Assembly (NCBI GenBank): GCA_022562655.1
Contig: JADFOU010000110.1
Location: 397-6,832 of the forward strand
Length of the DNA stretch: 6,436 bases
Direction of reading: 5' to 3'
From: a candidate division TA06 bacterium
Lineage (GTDB): Bacteria; Hydrothermota; DG-26; E44-bin18; JADFOU01
The notes below the pieces were generated by a model. It did not search any database. It worked only from the letters and a program-made list of their open reading frames with translations, and was not told the origin of the DNA. This document shows positions 4,972-6,436 of this stretch, in pieces; positions within the stretch are counted from its first letter, which is position 1, and every line of letters starts with the position of its first letter. Made by a program: the position numbers and the translations under genes.

Positions 4972-5233
4972 CCTGAGCTTCCTTCTCCGTTTCTTTCGCT
5001 TTTTCCGCCCGTTCCATCAATCGCAGGACTCTGGAAGTAGGCTTGGCACCCCGACTGATCCAGAACTGGATGCGATCCTGCTGGATCTGGAAAACCTCAA
5101 ATCTTCTGGGATCATAATGACCAACCTGTTCAATAAAACGACCCTCGCGGGGGGATCTCGAGTCTGCGACCACGATGCGATAGGTTGGAGCTTTTTTCTT
5201 GCCCACTCTTCTCAGTCTAATCTTCACTGCCAT
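4955..5233 (-). CDS. rpsP: Small-subunit ribosomal protein S16 (bS16)
   Basis: bS16 binds 16S rRNA and is needed for 30S assembly. The 92-residue product starts MAVKIRLRRVGKKKAPTYRI, followed by VVADSRSPREGRFIEQVGHYD (21-41), both diagnostic, and PTSRVLRL. Beyond residue 73 is a charged Glu/Lys-rich tail slightly longer than the shortest family members; its last codons hold the start of khpA, so the overlap may keep the tail. A strong ribosome binding site GGAGGT (plus-strand 5244-5249) lies ten bases before the ATG, and a strong promoter lies in the gap upstream. It is the first gene of the ribosomal operon here. Confidence 0.97.
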   Translation of the reverse strand: MAVKIRLRRVGKKKAPTYRIVVADSRSPREGRFIEQVGHYDPRRFEVFQIQQDRIQFWISRGAKPTSRVLRLMERAEKAKETEKEAQDEGAD

Positions 5234-5268
5234 TTATTCTTCCACCTCCATGTGGGATAGACGTATAC

Positions 5269-5297
5269 AGTATAAGCATGCCTCTGAGGGAAGTCAA
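5269..5297 (-). promoter_or_regulatory. Sigma70-type promoter of the rpsP operon
   Basis: On the minus strand TTGACT (-35, at 5292-5297) and TATACT (-10, at 5269-5274) are separated by exactly 17 bases. Each box differs from the consensus by one base. Transcription would start near 5262, leaving a leader of about 28 bases holding the GGAGGT ribosome binding site. This makes rpsP the head of its transcription unit although tatC lies upstream on the same strand. No intrinsic terminator is evident between tatC and this promoter, so read-through may add to it. Confidence 0.85.
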
Positions 5298-5345
5298 GCC
5301 TTTTTTAAACGGAAACTCTGGAATGACCTCTTAGAAAAGGGGACC

Positions 5346-6074
5346 TTAAAGAGTAGAAGAGCTTCTCTTTTTTGCCAGCACGGCGACCAGGAGGCTGATC
5401 AAATAGAGGAAGGTGAGGGGGAGAGCAAGAAGAATTTGGGTGACGACGTCAATGGAAGGTGTGATTACGGCCGCAAGGATTAGGATCAAAAGAAGCGCCT
5501 CCCGCCATCTTTGGATTAAAAACCTTGGAGTGACAAGACCGAGGCGGGTGAGAAAGAAGATGACCACCGGAAGTTCAAAGACAACGCCGCAGCCGATGAG
5601 GGTCCACAGGACAAAGGTGAGGTATCGGTTGACTCCCAAAAGATCTTTGAGGCTCTCCGTTCCAAATGAGAGGAGAACTTTTATAGTCACGGGAAGGAGG
5701 AAAAAATAAGCGAAGGCGATTCCGGTTCCAAAAAGGAGGGTGGAGAAGAAGACAAGAGGGGGGGCATAGTTCCGTTCCCTTCGAGTGAGGGCAGGAATGA
5801 TAAAGGCCCATGTCTGATAGAGGATGACCGGAGCGGCGAGTCCCAATCCCATGGCAAAAGCCAATTTGAACCGGATGAGAAGCGCCTCGGTTGGAGCAAA
5901 GAAGTAGAATTCGCCCACGGGTCTGGCGAGGAGTTCAATCATTTTCGGTGAAAGAGGAAAAGAGAGAACGGCAAATAGGAGAATCGCACCGAGGGACTTC
6001 AGGATTCTCCACCTTAACTCCTCCAGATGCTCGGTGAGAGACATCACCTTCTCTTGGTCTTCAGAACTCTTCAC
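5346..6074 (-). CDS. tatC: Sec-independent protein translocase subunit TatC
   Basis: TatC is the membrane receptor for twin-arginine signal peptides and works with TatA/TatB. The 242-residue product shows MSLTEHLEELRWRI (11-24), then six membrane segments (about 26-42, 68-90, 105-130, 150-176, 193-207, 211-234). Conserved sites include Glu19 in LEELR, FFAPTEALLIRFKLAF (58-73), ILYQTWAFIIPALTRRER (84-101) with Glu100, FELPVV with Glu167, and ITPSIDVVTQ (204-213) with Asp209. The longest start is a GTG at 6074 with no good ribosome binding site; the ATG at residue 11 (6044) gives MSLTEHLEELR, close to many relatives, and is a real alternative. A stop lies just upstream of the GTG, so the gene is complete. 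tatA/tatB are not in the window. The upstream DNA is the repeat/hairpin element shared with the divergent ORF. Confidence 0.95.
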   Translation of the reverse strand: MKSSEDQEKVMSLTEHLEELRWRILKSLGAILLFAVLSFPLSPKMIELLARPVGEFYFFAPTEALLIRFKLAFAMGLGLAAPVILYQTWAFIIPALTRRERNYAPPLVFFSTLLFGTGIAFAYFFLLPVTIKVLLSFGTESLKDLLGVNRYLTFVLWTLIGCGVVFELPVVIFFLTRLGLVTPRFLIQRWREALLLILILAAVITPSIDVVTQILLALPLTFLYLISLLVAVLAKKRSSSTL

Positions 6075-6107
6075 TTTTCCATAATCGGTTAATGGTTATG
6101 TTAGAAT

Positions 6108-6163
6108 GTTCTAATATTCTAACATTCTAACATTCTAACATTCTAATATTCTAATATTCTATG
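6108..6163. repeat. Seven-copy 8-base tandem repeat (ATTCTAAC type)
   Basis: Units run head to tail: GTTCTAAT (6108), ATTCTAAC (6116, 6124, 6132), ATTCTAAT (6140, 6148) and ATTCTATG (6156). The C-to-T change in the last base is what lets the right-hand units pair with the inverted sequence that follows. In addition TTAGAATGTT at 6101-6110 is the reverse complement of AACATTCTAA at 6121-6130. The array fills the gap in front of tatC. Confidence 0.9.
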
Positions 6164-6179
6164 GAATATTAGAATATTA
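6144..6179. repeat. Perfect 16-bp hairpin ending the 8-base repeat array
   Basis: TAATATTCTAATATTC at 6144-6159 is the exact reverse complement of GAATATTAGAATATTA at 6164-6179, with a four-base loop (6160-6163). The arms are almost all A and T, made of the same 8-base unit in opposite orientation. A minus-strand TATAAT at 6176-6181 overlaps the outer arm and could be a -10 box for tatC, though no fitting -35 is seen. Confidence 0.88.
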
Positions 6180-6181
6180 TA

Positions 6182-6210
6182 GATTCAAGAATTAAGATTC
6201 ATGATTCAAG
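6182..6210. repeat. Three GATTCAAG-type octamers before the divergent ORF
   Basis: GATTCAAG at 6182-6189, GATTCATG at 6196-6203 and GATTCAAG at 6203-6210 lie directly in front of the ATG at 6211. There is no recognisable ribosome binding site in this stretch. Together with the neighbouring array, the whole gap 6101-6210 is made of short repeats. Confidence 0.65.
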
Positions 6211-6436
6211 ATGCAGATAGAAATTTTATTTGAGGATAATGATTATTTAGTTTTAAACAAGCCCGCGGGGCTTGTGGTTCCCCCGACGATCCCCTCCGTC
6301 ACGGGTCTCCCTGCCCGAATCGAAGGCCTCGAGGTTCAAGGAACCGGCCGGATCCGCATCCGGGCTGTCGTTGACTTGGCGGATGGTCGTACGATCCGGG
6401 GAGAGCTCCGGGCGAACGTGGTGCGAGAAGGAATCG
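6211..6436 (+). CDS. ORF with RluA-type pseudouridine synthase N-terminus, then unrelated (open at window end)
   Basis: From the ATG at 6211 the frame is open to the edge (75 codons). Residues 1-23, including LFEDNDYLVLNKPAGLVV, match the start of the catalytic domain of RluA/RluD-family rRNA pseudouridine synthases that lack an S4 domain. In the family a His-Pro or similar follows, and the catalytic HRLD motif comes some 40-50 residues after NKPAG. Here the text changes to PPTIPSVTGLPARIEGLEVQ and GRIRIRAVVDLADGRTIRGE, with no HRLD by residue 75. The DNA also turns markedly GC-rich from about 6280. The second half reads as alternating beta strands and faintly recalls the middle of FlgA-type SAF proteins, but I do not claim that. 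It may be a fusion, a chimeric join or a diverged protein. An in-frame stop at 6202-6204 fixes the start. Confidence 0.55.
   Translation, partial: MQIEILFEDNDYLVLNKPAGLVVPPTIPSVTGLPARIEGLEVQGTGRIRIRAVVDLADGRTIRGELRANVVREGI

Noticed and set aside
6108..6179. CRISPR-like array
   Set aside because: The unit is only eight bases, has no spacers, and no cas genes are present; it is a simple tandem repeat with an inverted end.

Overview
The window looks like a piece of an uncultured, Gram-negative-type bacterium, probably near Desulfobacterota or Nitrospirota. That is an inference from the flavour of the proteins (HISY-repeat protein, PQQ-like propeller protein, S16/KH/RimM/TrmD/L19 cluster, TatC) and from the habit of filling intergenic gaps with short palindromes and microsatellites. 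No lineage marker such as rRNA is present, so the assignment is weak.

Right-hand two thirds (about 1208-6074, minus strand, read right to left). This is a housekeeping block: tatC, then a clear sigma70-type promoter, then rpsP (S16), khpA (KH RNA-binding protein), rimM (30S maturation factor), trmD (tRNA m1G37 methyltransferase), rplS (L19), rnhB (RNase HII), yraN (UPF0102 nuclease-like), and finally, behind its own likely promoter, a TlpA/ResA-like thioredoxin. The rpsP-khpA-rimM and rplS-rnhB joints are overlapping or abutting. The rimM/trmD and trmD/rplS joints are opened by spacers of about 120 and 160 bases that carry repeats. The block joins ribosome assembly, tRNA modification and genome maintenance in the order common to many bacteria, with tatC standing upstream.

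Left third (1-1207). A PQQ-type beta-propeller secreted protein (minus strand, cut by the window edge) with an exact 120-base repeat period lies downstream of the C-terminal end of a HISY-repeat protein on the same strand. That protein has no 5' end: it abuts, within about ten bases, the C-terminal third of an M48 metallopeptidase on the plus strand, which has no 5' end either. This is a rearrangement scar or an assembly join. Between the M48 remnant and the thioredoxin gene is a 119-base spacer with small inverted repeats.

Right edge (6075-6436). Between tatC and a divergent plus-strand ORF lies a striking AT-rich element: seven copies of an 8-base repeat running into a perfect 16-bp hairpin. 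The divergent ORF begins exactly like an RluA-family pseudouridine synthase, but after about 23 residues it stops resembling the family, the base composition becomes GC-rich, and the expected catalytic HRLD motif does not appear before the edge.

I found no new multi-gene system. The most unusual content is the broken-gene junction near 830, the repeat/hairpin element in front of tatC, the abrupt change inside the last ORF, and the small repeats placed in the spacers of an otherwise compact ribosomal operon.
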